This document shows, one piece after another, positions 33,791 through 47,300 of a stretch of DNA of 64,000 nucleotides. The stretch is from Hermatobates lingyangjiaoensis (taxonomy: Eukaryota > Arthropoda > Insecta > Hemiptera > Hermatobatidae). The position numbers and the translations under genes were made by a program. Location of the stretch: contig JAPFBL010000007.1 in assembly GCA_026182355.1 (NCBI GenBank), positions 1,922,001 to 1,986,000 of the forward strand, read 5' to 3'. A model generated the notes under the pieces. It was not told the DNA's origin. It saw only the letters and a list, made by a program, of their open reading frames with translations, and made no database searches. Positions within the stretch are counted from its first letter, which is position 1. The number at the start of each line of letters is the position of its first letter.

Positions 33791-35162
33791 CATAAAAATA
33801 TGTCAGATTGTTTTAGATCCATAATTTCTAGTTTGTTATAACAGATAGAACCGCAATTAACAAATGACTTACTAAATTGAATTAATTTAATAATACTTTA
33901 ACAGAGGGTCTGATGTTGCATCTACACTTTTAGCCAAATTCAAATAAAACTAAAACTAAATTGATTGTCAACAAGTTTGATATTGTTTATTTTTACTGAA
34001 GTTGAGAGTAGGCATTCCATAAATGTTACTCTAACTCCCACATTTATAGAGATATTAAACTTTTCGGGTCTACAAGGGGCGAAAGTGTGGTTCATTTTTC
34101 ATTCGCCATCCATTTGAACTATGGGCAAACAACATCACGTCGTCTCACCATCTGAATACTAAACATTCCCAAAGTTGCATAACTAGGTGGTATTCAACAT
34201 AGCAACATATATACACTAGGAACTGGTGTATTCAACATAGCTATGGTCATTGGCACAATAAGCGCTCAAAGCAACATGACATAAATTTCAATCCTCGAAT
34301 CCTCGAACCAGACCTCGAAAGTAATTACATACAAGAATAACCAAACTTACTAAGGAATTTGATTTACTTTAATCAACAATGTTTTAAATAGCTCATATAA
34401 AACTTAGATTTCGTAAATATCATAAATGGGTTCATAAAAATTGAATAAAAAAATTAACAGTTTTATTTTTCATATAATTTATCATTCACTTCAAAGAATT
34501 TTGTTTCTGATGCACTTTCTTCGCTGGTTCATACTATTCCACTAATAAATTCAAATCGAAGTCAAGAAAAAAAAATCTCACAAAAATTACAAAATATAAA
34601 TTCACTAAATAGCAAATTCAATATCAATTCAAATTAAAAGGAAACTTACAGTTAGACACGTTTGCCTAAATAGGGTTTAATTGAATAGAAAGAAATTATC
34701 ACAGAAATGAAAGTCCATGAGATAGTTTCGGTTGTCTTGAGAGATGCAGGAGGAAGTGAACTGCCTGGAGGAGAAGATTCTTGTGAAGAGAGTCCGCGGA
34801 CAGTGGAGGCATGAGAGCTTACCCATCAAGCTGGTCCAAGGAACTGAATGGCCTTTAAGACGTCATTACGAGAGATGTTGACTTATCTTTTGAGAAAAAC
34901 ACAATTAGGAAGCTGGACATTCTTCAATTGAAGCTGAAATCCATCTGAAAACTGATAGATCGCTCTTTTGAGTGAAATTTGACAGCATTGTAACCTGTTG
35001 GCTCTCCATTCCGCCATATCAATCCGAAATTAGACAAATGAATATGCCTTATCACGGATTAAGCTGAAACAAGCAACCTCCATCTCTCTCATTAACATAA
35101 CAAATAAAATCACATACATACATATACACTACATATAAATATATATATATATGTATAGAAAG
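33791..35162. other. Region downstream of the LENG8 stop
   Basis: It contains the presumed LENG8 3' UTR. No canonical AATAAA on the minus strand is close to the stop at 35163; a TTTATT at 34462-34467 (AATAAA on the minus strand) is a distant candidate. Otherwise nothing is recognised. Confidence 0.4.
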
Positions 35163-35325
35163 TTAGATTGATGCCAGGATAGGTGTGGTAGCTTTACAAT
35201 CGACTTGAGTCCTCTCGGGGTCACTGTATACCAGCCCAAAACCTTCAAGAAACTCAGCAAGTTTCTGTTCACTTTCAAATGCAAGCTTCCCCAACAGCAA
35301 AGCCCTAGGGATTGTAGGCCGGTAA
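35163..35325 (-). CDS. LENG8: LENG8 exon 14 with stop
   Basis: Completes S751 and codes for residues 752-804 and TAA. It follows GACTGTCTAG. The peptide includes [20 protein letters not shown], then [20 protein letters not shown], the conserved tail of the domain. It is isolated from exon 13 by 4.5 kb and is easily missed. Confidence 0.9.
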
Positions 35326-38300
35326 CTAGACAGTCACAAGTAACAGTTAGAATAAAGAAGATAAATCACCGGACATGCACTCCTATTTCTACAAAAGCAA
35401 ATACAACAAAAAGAGTATACCTTTCTCTGACCACCTGTAACAAACTCCATTATACAACAAACAATATATATATATGTATTAAATCTAGGAAATAAAATAA
35501 ATCATAGTTTTATACAATCATACAGTTTAGTCAATAAATAATATTTTCTATTTATTGAGAAACTTTTTTTTTTATAAATCAGAAATAACTTGATCTTAAT
35601 TTTCAAAATTTCATAATCTTTTTTTACTTGTAGCAAATTTCTAAAAATATATTTATAGAACTTCTCATTATAAAATTTGTTGCTGTTTAAAAAAAAAACT
35701 CTTCATAAGTCTACCTCCCCATGAAAGAAAACAATAAATATTAGCATATTCGTGCAAATATAAAATAAAAAAAAAAACTTGAATCAAAGCAAAGTTCATA
35801 AAATGTTATAGTTTCAAAGATATAATTGATTTTAATAAACATTCCAAACATTAAATCACAAAAGAAAGTACAGTTTAGTCAAAGCATAGATATAGATAAT
35901 AAACATCATGAAAATTAAGCTACAATGAAACCAATTACACGTAAGTATCTAGAATTTAATAATTTTTTTTTAAAACAGTTTTTTTATACCTTTATTTGTG
36001 GATTTAACATTTTGAAATTAACTGCATATACCATCTAGATTTCTTGACCTCACATACTGGTTCATTCCAACGTTTTATAAGAAATTAATGGGTATTGTTA
36101 GTAGGAGAGGTTATTATACGTTTAACCACAGTTGTTTAAAACCGTCTTACCTTAACGCTGTAATATGCTCGAGCTCAGATCTCATTCATCTTTAAGAGTT
36201 ATTTATTTAAAAACTTTATATTAATTTATATATAACCTCCTAGTAACTGGCCCCTTAAAATTCAGCATTTCTTAATTTTATTCTAGTTATAGAATTTTAT
36301 TATTTTCCACAGATCTAATCTTTTATTATTATCTTTCACTGTAGATCCAAGGCTTGACTCTCTTTCAGTAGTATTACAGATTAAAATAAAATGGCAGTTT
36401 AATATGTAACTTCTCGTTAATAGCATTATTTCTATTGTCAATAAATAATAAACAGATTATAAGTGAACACATAAACCACAAAACTGATATTTTATTTAAA
36501 CTTGTAATACTTGAAAAGACTTCATAAGAAACTTGAAGAAAGAATAGAAAAGTTTGACTTAGACATAGTAATACAAATGAATTCACAACATAAAGTTAGA
36601 CTAAGAAATGAACAAACTTGGGTAGAGGTTGCAAGGAGGCTATATAAACGAACACAAGCAACAGATCAGCTGGACAAAAAGGTCGAACATCCAACGTTCG
36701 TGGTAAGACGATTTTCAAACATTCATTTGTTTCGGGTGAAAATATTCCAAAATCTATTCGGGTGTAAGAATCGAATAAACTAAATGATATGATTCAATCA
36801 TGAAACAAAAAAAAACAACCTTAAGTTGAGATAAAATTAGAATTTAATGTTAAGCTCTTTAGTTAAAAGATTAAATTAATATTTAGACATTAATGTTTTA
36901 GAATATTGCCTCCAAATTCCCTAAGAGGTATTAATATTGTTCATAATACTTCTGAGCTATTCGATTTAACATTCATAAATTTTTAAATATGATGTTTTAG
37001 GGCAATTCTAAACATTCCATACGTCGAAAAAATGTCTTTTAGTGCTTCAATTATTTGAAGAAAATAATTTATAATTTGCTCATTACTAAAAGAAATATAA
37101 ATAATAGAATACATTTTATGTTAGGAAAAGTATTAAGTCTCCACACAAAAAAGCTCATTACAAGAAACTAAACAACGCGTTTCGAACACTTGTTCTTCTT
37201 TAGGTTACACCTAGAAAAAAATATATATGCATTTAAGAGCTTTGGGAACATAGAGGCGAATTAATTAAAATGAATACATCTGACACTATTGACTGATAAA
37301 GGGAATACTATTGAAATGGCTTAAATGCATACATATTTTTTTTAGATGTAACCCGAAGATGAACATCAAATGTTCGAAACGCTTTGTTTAGTTTCTTGTA
37401 ATAAACTTTTTTGTGTGGAGATTTAATCCTTTTCCTAACATGAGTAAATACTACACTATAACAGATTGCACAGTTAATGATTAATGAATACATTTTCTTT
37501 CTCTAAATCTCCTAAATAACATTAAGTTTTCGACACGTGTTATTTTTTAAATGTTTTTCTCTTTACACGCATTTGTTTATAAGAACGTTCTTTTCGTATA
37601 ACAACAGGCTCTGTTTAGTTTCCCACTGTTTTGAATAAACACTGCATTTCGCTTTCACGTCTCTTTCTTAACAATTTTAAATCACCATTTCATATTTGTT
37701 TCCAATTTTTCTTGAAAGATGTTTCTTATGAATATTTCTTTACAATAAAAAGAATATTTCCTCATAAAAGCTGATGTTCCTCAGGCTTTCAGAAATAATG
37801 TTATTTATTATATTCCCTTTACTTTTTTTGTATTGAACTTGTTTTCATATACTGTTTAAAAAAAAACAGTGAAAATTAAATTAAATGAAATAAATGTTTA
37901 TGGCATATAATGACTTTTGAATCTCTGTATAACAATTTAAGGTCCTTATATATTATCACAAAAAACAAAATAATAACACCTTAGGAATTAAAATATATAC
38001 ATGTGAAGGTATAATTCGTAGATCATGGGAAAATAACAACAAAATTTTTAAAATAAAAAAATACGCCGTTTGAACACAGAGTTGTTTTTCTCAGGCTAAT
38101 AAGCTATTAATTAAGAAGAAGAGAGAGGACTTAGTATTGGGGTTTAGTCTTCCATTGCTAACTCTCTCTCCTCCGTCTCAACAGCTTATACATGTAATCT
38201 GAGAAGGATACCATGTGTTCTCAAGGCGTTGTTTTCATATTTTATAAATCCTGTTTTATGTGTAACTTTTCCTTTACTTCCCCAAGATGAATAAATACCA

Positions 38301-41300
38301 TAGAGTAACTGATTTCACAGCTATAGACTCCATGCAAGAAGATAAATTGCGTTTGTTCCTGTTAAGGGTAGAAGTTTCAATTAAATCATATTACTAAAAA
38401 AAAACATTACATAGCTATACTACATAACTGAGAAAGCTTTAAAGATTTATAAATGAAATTACTTAAAAAAGATAGAAATTACTTGAAATAGTTTGTATAA
38501 ATTCTTATTTTATTCAAATGAATAAACCGGGATCTACTACTATGGTGGTGTAAGGTAAACAAGGCTAGAGACTTGATGTCATTATAATACGGAAATGGAA
38601 AGAGGAATGATAACAAAAGAGAGGAAAACTTGAAAGACCTATGTGGAGTGACTGGTCATAGCAAGGTAAAGGGGGGGCTCTGGATATAAATCTACGTTTA
38701 CAAGGGAAGCTGAGGGAATCCGCATTGCAAAAGTGGGAACACTACTCGAAGCACTGCGACTATGGTGAATCATCTAGGGCAGTACTCCGCAACCGGCGTG
38801 CGCGGCACACTGGTGTGGCATGAGCCAGATACAGGTGTACCGCAGCCGTGGTTAAATACATTGTATTTGACATTTTACAATTTTTCATCACGTGTTTAAT
38901 ACACAATGACAATTGCGTCAAATGTGATATTATCAAATGTGACAATATCACATTTTCGACGACATATTAATGTGAGCAAAGTTTTTCAACTCTTGAATTA
39001 ATTAAAAATGATAAGTAGTCATACTTAAAAGATCTTGACCAAGAACTTCGGGTTGCGTTGTCAAATATTGAACCGAATATAAAACTTTTGTGTTCATTGA
39101 AACAAGCTCAGGTATCACATTAATAATTACTATGATTGCGTAGAAATAATATGTTATAGTTTTATGTATCTATACTTTTAAAACAAAAAAACAAACACTT
39201 ACTGTAAAATTTGTGAATTTGTGTATCAATTAATACATATATACTTTAACTTCTGGTGTGCCGCGGAATTCTAGAATGAATTTTGGTGCATCGTAGGTTA
39301 GAAAAGGTTGCAGAGCACTGATCTAGGGGATTCTTTTGTTAGCTTAAGCTAGACAGTCGACCAATCACTTTAGCATCAATTAAAGAGTTATTCAGTATCA
39401 ATGGTCGTGCACCACTCGAGCAATATCTTTAAGATTTAAATTTACCAGCAGTTCTGCAAGCACATGTAATCGAAAATTATCACAAACTTCCAAGACATCT
39501 GATGTGTGACTGTCCTAACGCGAAATTGAAATGATCTGTTCTGATCAGAGAAATCATTTTCTAAGCAGTAATAAGGACTGAGAGCCAACAAATAAAACAT
39601 TTATTGTAACTTTCACTAATTTGTTGATATAGTTTTGACCTTTGATTGATTTCCAATTTAATTTAAATTTGGCATTAACTTAATTTTTTGAATCTCAAAC
39701 ACTATTTTGTTAACACTCTGAATTAAAAAAAAAAAGAGTGGTTACTAAAATTTAAATTTTGTTTTGCAGAATCAGTTTGAAAAAGCACGTTAACACATTG
39801 GTGGAAGGGGTTGAATAGTTATACAAGAGTTAAGATTAAGACAGGCTGGGGGGAATACATACGATTTGACGATGGCTTTAAGAGCCGCTTTCCTCTCCCT
39901 AGGTAAGAACCAATCCATCAGGTACGACGACATGCGAGGGCACTGCTTGTACAGGGAGAAGAGCCTGTAGTGATTGGAGGTCAGCCAGGCCTTTGTCACA
40001 CTCACCGCGTGAGCTATACACTCATCTTCTTTCTCTTTTTCAGTCAAAGAACAAATCATAGTGTTCAAACCTAAAAAGGCCCCAATTAATATAATGAAAT
40101 TCCATGTCTATTACTTAACCTAAGGCTGAATACAGCAACTTTTCTAGAAATTAATTTCCTTTGGTGTTTTATTTAGTTTCTTTTAATAATTAGTAAAAAC
40201 AATATTGCATTCCGTTTTGCCCACTTTGTAATACTGGGAAGATGATCTGGCTTCATTTAAAAACTTATTCAGCTTTATTAAATATTACACCTTAAAAATT
40301 AATAACCATAAAAGTGTTCAATACTGAATGAATGGTTTGCAGGAAAGCTGATTGAAAAACTTAACAGATCAACTTTTTCCTAATAAAAAATGAAACTTTG
40401 TTTAAAAAAAGTATACCTTATTTTATCAACAAAGTAGTACTCTACATGGAGGAATTTATTATAATCATTCACATGGTCCATTTTCGCATTATAAGTTTAA
40501 TATCAAAGAAAACAAAATTAGAGCAACTAAATGTTTGAAAATTAGTAACAATAGTAAATAATAAATACTAAATACAAATAAATAAACAGAATAGAGTAAA
40601 TACATAGTAAATAATACACTTACATTAAACAAGAGTGTACTGAAATAAAACTTTACACTTAATCAAAGGAATAGAAACATGTGTACAATTAAGAAGTAAA
40701 TATTTGTTAGAGATCTATACTATTTATGGACTCTGCGAAAGTGAAAGTTGAAAGGTGGTCTATTAAACATATTATAAATATACAAATGTGATTGTTGTTT
40801 CACTTCGATATTCATTCTGACAAACCACTGTAAATGCTAAGATTGATTAAAACCAGCTTCAAGAGAAAAAAAATAAGAATATATAAATTAGCGCCGTTAG
40901 TTAGCTATACAAAACTGATACTAAATGATATGAAGTTCTTACCCATGAAGCCCTGGGTAAATATGTAGTAGAGCAGGCGGTAAGCAGTGAACTCGTGCCT
41001 GTTGGGCGACTGGAGGTCCGAGTGCAGCATGAGCAGCTGCGACTGGCACTGGTTGAACTCCGCGTGGTCACCCTTTTCCAAGGCTATCCTGGCATGTGTT
41101 TCATACACCACCACTGTCAGGTCATCCTTAATACCTTGAACCTGTACACACAACACAATACTTCATTAACTCAACCATAATCACAAATAGGACTAGGAGC
41201 TTGAGTTTCGATTTCAAATCACGATTATAACTCATAAGCCATGATAATACTGACAAAACCCTGAAGAGCTAAACAGAAGAGATGGAGGAATCTTCTTTCA

Positions 41301-44300
41301 CTTTTCCGATAAAAAAGAAAGCAAAGAATTGAACTTACTGCTTTCGGACTGACCTACATAATCTGACGTTTAAAGGCTATCAGTGAGCAGGTGCTCTTTC
41401 CGTCTTGTAATGCCCATTACGCTGTACCAAAGGTTTACAGAAACCTGTGCAAAAGTATTCTGGAAAAATGACCATCCAGGTGAAGCGTCTGAGTCCGCAG
41501 GATATATTATATTTCTAAAAACCCAACGAACAACACCAACTGCTCGAAAGGGTTATATATGACTTAAAAAAATGGTATTTTTTTTAGAAATAGTTCAAAA
41601 GAATAATTTATTTATTGAAATATACATCCCAATTAGTTTGGTCTCTCTTTGTTAACTCATGTAGTGACGATCCCAATAAATAAAATATTTCAGTTTTTGT
41701 TCTTTATAAACAAAAATTAAAACAAAAAAAAAATGTTTCGCTACGCATGGTGACTATTGAATTACCTTAAATATTATAACATAAGATACATAGATTATAA
41801 TGTACTACTTTTTATGTGTTAATACCGACAAGTTAAGAAATAAAGACACTGACTGTAAGATCTTGCCGAATGGACTTCAGCTGTTCGCAAACATAATTGT
41901 AGTCCTGAGTCGTCACCCACTTTTCCTTGACGTTAGCAAGAGCCTTGGTCAACACATCGGGTGGCCTAACCAGGCTGGCATCTGGGGCCTAAAACAAACA
42001 ATTTTCACAATATCACTTAGTTTTCTATATATGTAATGGAAAAATTAAATGATTGATTAATATGACACCACTATTAATTACAAAGCTAATATTATTTAAG
42101 CAGAGAGCTATTCTATTCCTATCCAGCAAAATAATTTTAATTCTAGAGTAATAACAACCCACAGTTATTCATTATGCAACATTATAATTCATTATGCAAC
42201 AATATTAAGCCACAATAATTAAAGATTTCCGATTCATATTATTTATTATTAAAAGATACCTTAATGCCACTTTATGGAAAAGTTTGATCATTTGAATTAA
42301 ACGAAATGATACAATCTCTCTACATCAAAATACTGTCAATTAATGTTTTTTTTTTGTTTGAACAATATTGAAAATGTAATACACTTAACTGTAGAAGGTT
42401 TTTGTGGCTGTTCTTTCGAGAATCTAGACCATGCATAAAGAAAATAGAAATCATATGATGTTTATTTATGGAGAAATATATATATTTAGTAACTGTATTT
42501 CATGCATGTCAATTATTTACTATAAAAATAGAACCCCATTTCGACTGTGCATATGATACAATGGGAGCCATTCAAAAGAGTGCTTCGGATAAAGCAAAAT
42601 TTTATTTATTCAACATGCCATAAAAAAAATTCATTTTAAAAAACTGTAATACATTTAAAAAAAAAACTATTTTTAAAACAGAAAAATTTTACTATTTGAA
42701 CTTAAAAATTGAACACGCCATAAAAAATTTTTAGTAAATGCAATAACATTAAAAATAATATAATTTTTAAAACATTTGAAAATTTTATTAATTGAACATA
42801 GAAATTGATTAAAAATGGTCAAATAATTTTTAATCTTTTATTTTCACCATTAGCTAATGTGATGGCGATGTTACTGTTTTTATAATAACGTTACAATTTA
42901 TTAACATATGCAGCAATTGGCCGTGTTACAACTGTTGGACTGTGATCCTCACAAGCCAAACTCAATGAAGACAACTATATTTCTTGTTTTATAAGAGAGC
43001 AAGCATTTTATTTCTAGCTATCCACAGAAGTTTATATTTCATTACATTTTTTCTAATATCTGAACATTACAGTTTAATAATTCACTGCCTTATGTACATA
43101 ATGTGCGACATATAAAAAGGATTTCCAAATAAGTACGTGAAATTAAAATCAGTGTAAAACCACAGTAACAAGTTCAGAAATGGGATTAAGATCTTTCAAC
43201 CAAGTAATGGGCCCTTCTCAGAATCACAAGATGAGTAGGTGTACCACGCAATTTACTTTGCCGAAAGATCTTAGTACTGTTCTTGAATATCTTACCGTGA
43301 TATATATATGTAAGGCATTTTCAGTAATGTATTACCTTTTAATATTACATTTGCTAATCAATATGTAAATTCATTTTTTCATTAATAGGTTTGTTTGATA
43401 CTGTTTCTGTTTGGAAAAGATGAAAAATAACCTGCTAGGGTTAAAAAAAGGTACAGGATGTCAAGGTAGTATGGCACAGCAACACTGCTTATAGAGTTTG
43501 TGAGACACAATGACACCCTTTACTGATTTAATGATGTAAAGGAAATGTAAAATGTCAGTTAATGTCGTCCAAAGCGAAAGTTACCAGTCAAGAATAGAAC
43601 TGGTAACCATTAGAATGGACTAGAATTTCTTTCACCAATATCATCTACCAACATCACACTAAATTTAAAAATACTATTTCAGTATTTGTCCAGAGTAGAA
43701 CGAACATGACCTATGAGCGAAATGAATCTAGCAGCAGAGAACAGCTATGTTGTAAATCTCTGATACAATTTTCAGACAACATAAAAGTTCATTTGTTTTT
43801 TTTCCTTTAAAACATATTTTATAATATTGTACTTATTGTTGAATATTTTTTTGTTTATACTTAGGCTACTTTGTTCAATGACTTGAACTATGGATCCAAA
43901 TCTATTCCAACCCACATTTGAAATTGTAAAATCCATAGACCAATACATGATGTAGGATTAGGTACACTGAAGAGGAAGGGGAGGTCATGGTATCCTCGAG
44001 AGCCATTTGTTAGAGGTATACTTAAAAAATGATAATATAACATCGTGAATTATTAAAAAAAAATGTATTTCTTTTATATAATGCTACAGTAGGTTTTACA
44101 TAGTAGGAGACTAAAGTTTTAATGACTACGTGACACCATGCTTACCTCTCCACGAATGACGAAGCAAAAGCTTTCTACTCGGCCCCTTATTATTATCAGT
44201 TTCGCTTTCTCCCTAAATTATATTCATCTTCCTTGGCTACATTTATCTATCAATCAGTTTTAACTATCTCATACTAAAACTATGTAAACGCTAATTTTTG

Positions 44301-47300
44301 CGACTCCATTTTTTTCTTTGTTTTGATAATGAAATCAAATTTTAAATTTGTGAGTAGTCTTTTTTGACTTATCGTTTAAAAGGTAATTAAAATATATTAA
44401 ATCCATTTAAATCAGTTACCTAATGATTTTAAATGGTAAAATTATAATTTTTAATCTTTTGTTATCTGACAGCTGACTCTGCTCATTAATGATTCAGCAC
44501 TCATTAATCATGGTCAACGGGTGGTAGTGTCATAGGTTCACTAATCCACGCCCAATGTTCCATCACTAATGTGATCTAATAGAAATCTGCACATACAAAC
44601 ATGTATGACCGTTAGCGAATTACTTTTAAAATAATTATTAAAGTAGTTTTTTTTACTGTTATAAGTCCCTTTAATATACTGTCTGCAGTCTTAGCCATGG
44701 TGAATACACACGATGTTCCCCTTGATTACTACGTTATGGACATTGGGCGTGTTAGCACTTGGATAGGCGACACCCTGTGATCCTGACATTCACACTTTAC
44801 TTCTGATTTACCCACGTACACCAAACCATTTAGACTGTCGTAAAAGGCAAAAGCCGTAAAGCATTTTGGGTAGTGGATAAAAAAAGTTGTTCCAACAGCA
44901 TTTGGAATTCATCTCACAGTATGAACCAAATAATTAACAAAGTTGTACCACACAGTTTGACCTCAACTTTGCTGAGTAAGCAAAGAGAATGTCCAGTGTC
45001 CATTAATGTCGTCCAAAGCGAAAGTTACTAGTCAAGTATACAACCAGCAACCATTAGAATGGACTAGTATAACACAGATTCATTATTAAATACTAGTTAC
45101 TTCTATAAAAATTACACTATTTTTAATAAGGAAAAAAGTAACACAGAACTTATCTGATACGCTTGACAGACACAGTAGTATGCATTTTTAAGATTAATAA
45201 ATTTACAACACCAAAAATTAAAGACACTAGTTTCTCCACGCCATGTAAAGGGAAGGGACAATATCGACAGCACAGTTACTGCTACACCATGGAAAGAGAA
45301 TGGATTATATCGACATCATAATTACAGTCACTCCATGTTATTATAAAATATTTATATGTGGAGACCTTTACAACAACAAAAATTTAATAAGGGGTTATTG
45401 ACAATTATTATTTCTTAAATGATGTAATAATTAAGCTATATAGGGAAACTCTAAAAAATGAATAACTAAGTAAATTAATACACAAATTAGGGGAAAGAGA
45501 ATATTGAAGTTTTTTTGGTTCCTTTAATACAGTCATATAGGGTAAGAATAGTTTAATAAAAAATGGAAATGAAATAAAAAAAAAAGAAGGTGAAAACATA
45601 TTTGACTTTGAAAACATATGTGCAGTATGTTCGTCAAAGTTAAACCTTTTTACAGAGAGTTTCGCTACACGTTATACAATGAGAATATGTCGCTGTTTGT
45701 GATATGTTTGAAGCGTAGTAAATAAGCATGAGGCTGTACTCCAGTCGAATATCACCTAAAGGGTCTCCCACACAGCTAGCAAATCAGTTTCTTTAAAATC
45801 CTCTATAGCAAAGATCAAGGATTATAGATTGCTTGAATGTCCTAGACAGTTTTTCATTAACTAATTACTTCTGAAATTCACTTTTCATTTTGAGAAGATA
45901 AAACAAAGCAATTCAGGAATTAAATTGAAAGTAATAATAAATATATAATTAACGACACTGGCATACCGAAGTGAGCCTTAGGTATTCCTTCTCAATATTT
46001 GTACAGGTGCCGACAATGTGGAAGGAAGAAAGATCCAAGTCAGGCATGTCGTCTATGACGAAGCTGGGACCCGAGGTGTTTGGCTGGATGGAAATATTGG
46101 TGCGTACAGGCGCTCCACTAGAATGCGGGTCTTTGTTGAACCTTGCAGCTCTCTTGTCCAGAACTTCCTTCTTTGTCTCTATCAGTCCACCATTCTGCAT
46201 TAGCCCGAACTCAGACCAATAATGCGACTTCTCCATGTCACTAAAGGAAAACAAACAAGTCACGACCTTTAATCAGTCATTACTCTCTTGCCATTTAAAA
46301 GAAACAATGAGCACAGATCATAATATAAAAAAAAAATCAAGAAGTAATTCTTCTCTTAAACAAATAACATTTAACTTTGCAGCACTTCTGCCTTGACTAA
46401 ACCTTTTGCTGGTTGACTCACACTACCACCAAACATTCCAATGTATCCAAAAGTAGGGAGGGAGGTTGATTATATCATACCAAAATGAGCTAAGAAACTA
46501 TATTTTTAATTAATGTAACTAATCTAACACACAATCTTTAAACATACAAATAGATCATAATCCGATTTCAATGTAAATAATAATCTAAATTTAAATTAAA
46601 AGCATAATACATAGACACAGTTTACTGGGTGCAAGCTTCAAGCTTAATAAATGAAGTGGAAGTGGGAAGGCCGGATTAGGGTGGAAGAGACTGCCAATAA
46701 ACTATGACCTGTTCGGTCTATTCGCCTTTCTCAGAAAGCCAGCATCACTCTAATTATTTGACATCTTAAAGTCACTATTAAAGTACTTACAAGTAGGTAT
46801 TACACTGAAGTCACTATTCTGGATGTTAAGGTTGGGGTTCTGGTCTTTAATAGAAAGAACTGTTAAAATTCATGTTCCCACTTTGGCATCTGTATTGCTT
46901 TATCAGGTAACTACGTTGTAGCTCAATGGTGTCAAATCTCGGTCTATTAGATATGAGTACCTCTCTGGTCTTTTGGTTTTCATAATCGATGGCAATCATT
47001 ATTTTCTCTTCCTCATTTTTATAGTAATAACATTCTTAAATACTATTTTTCTGAGGCTTGTTCATTTTGTTCACATGCATTATTCACATATGCTCGTTAA
47101 TAGAGACTATAGCCTGGCCGGGAGAGTAATTGCATTGTTACTGTTGTACATTTTTGAAATGTGCTTTTATCGCTGCGGATATATCGTTGTGTTCCCATTA
47201 ACATTATAGATAAATACTTCATTGAACCTCTCAAGTTCTTGGTGTAATACGCTCCAATCACAGTCAGTGAATGCCTTCTTAATAAGGTAGTGTGAGACAA

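Larger units (their letters stand above)
35326..39862 (-). other. LENG8 intron 13 (4.5 kb)
   Basis: It holds an unexplained plus-strand open frame (36511-36783), a foldback pair (37118-37442) and a hAT element (38772-39328). The rest is AT-rich without signals. Confidence 0.8.
41989..45966 (-). other. LENG8 intron 10 (4 kb)
   Basis: It holds a diverged FB-1-like hairpin (43165-43290) and a pair of about 65-bp related segments (43556-43622 and 45002-45068). Otherwise it is very AT-rich. Confidence 0.7.

Noticed and set aside
40995..41180. Plus-strand open frames over LENG8 exons, also 45971-46222 and 49011-49259
   Set aside because: Complements of recognised minus-strand exons.
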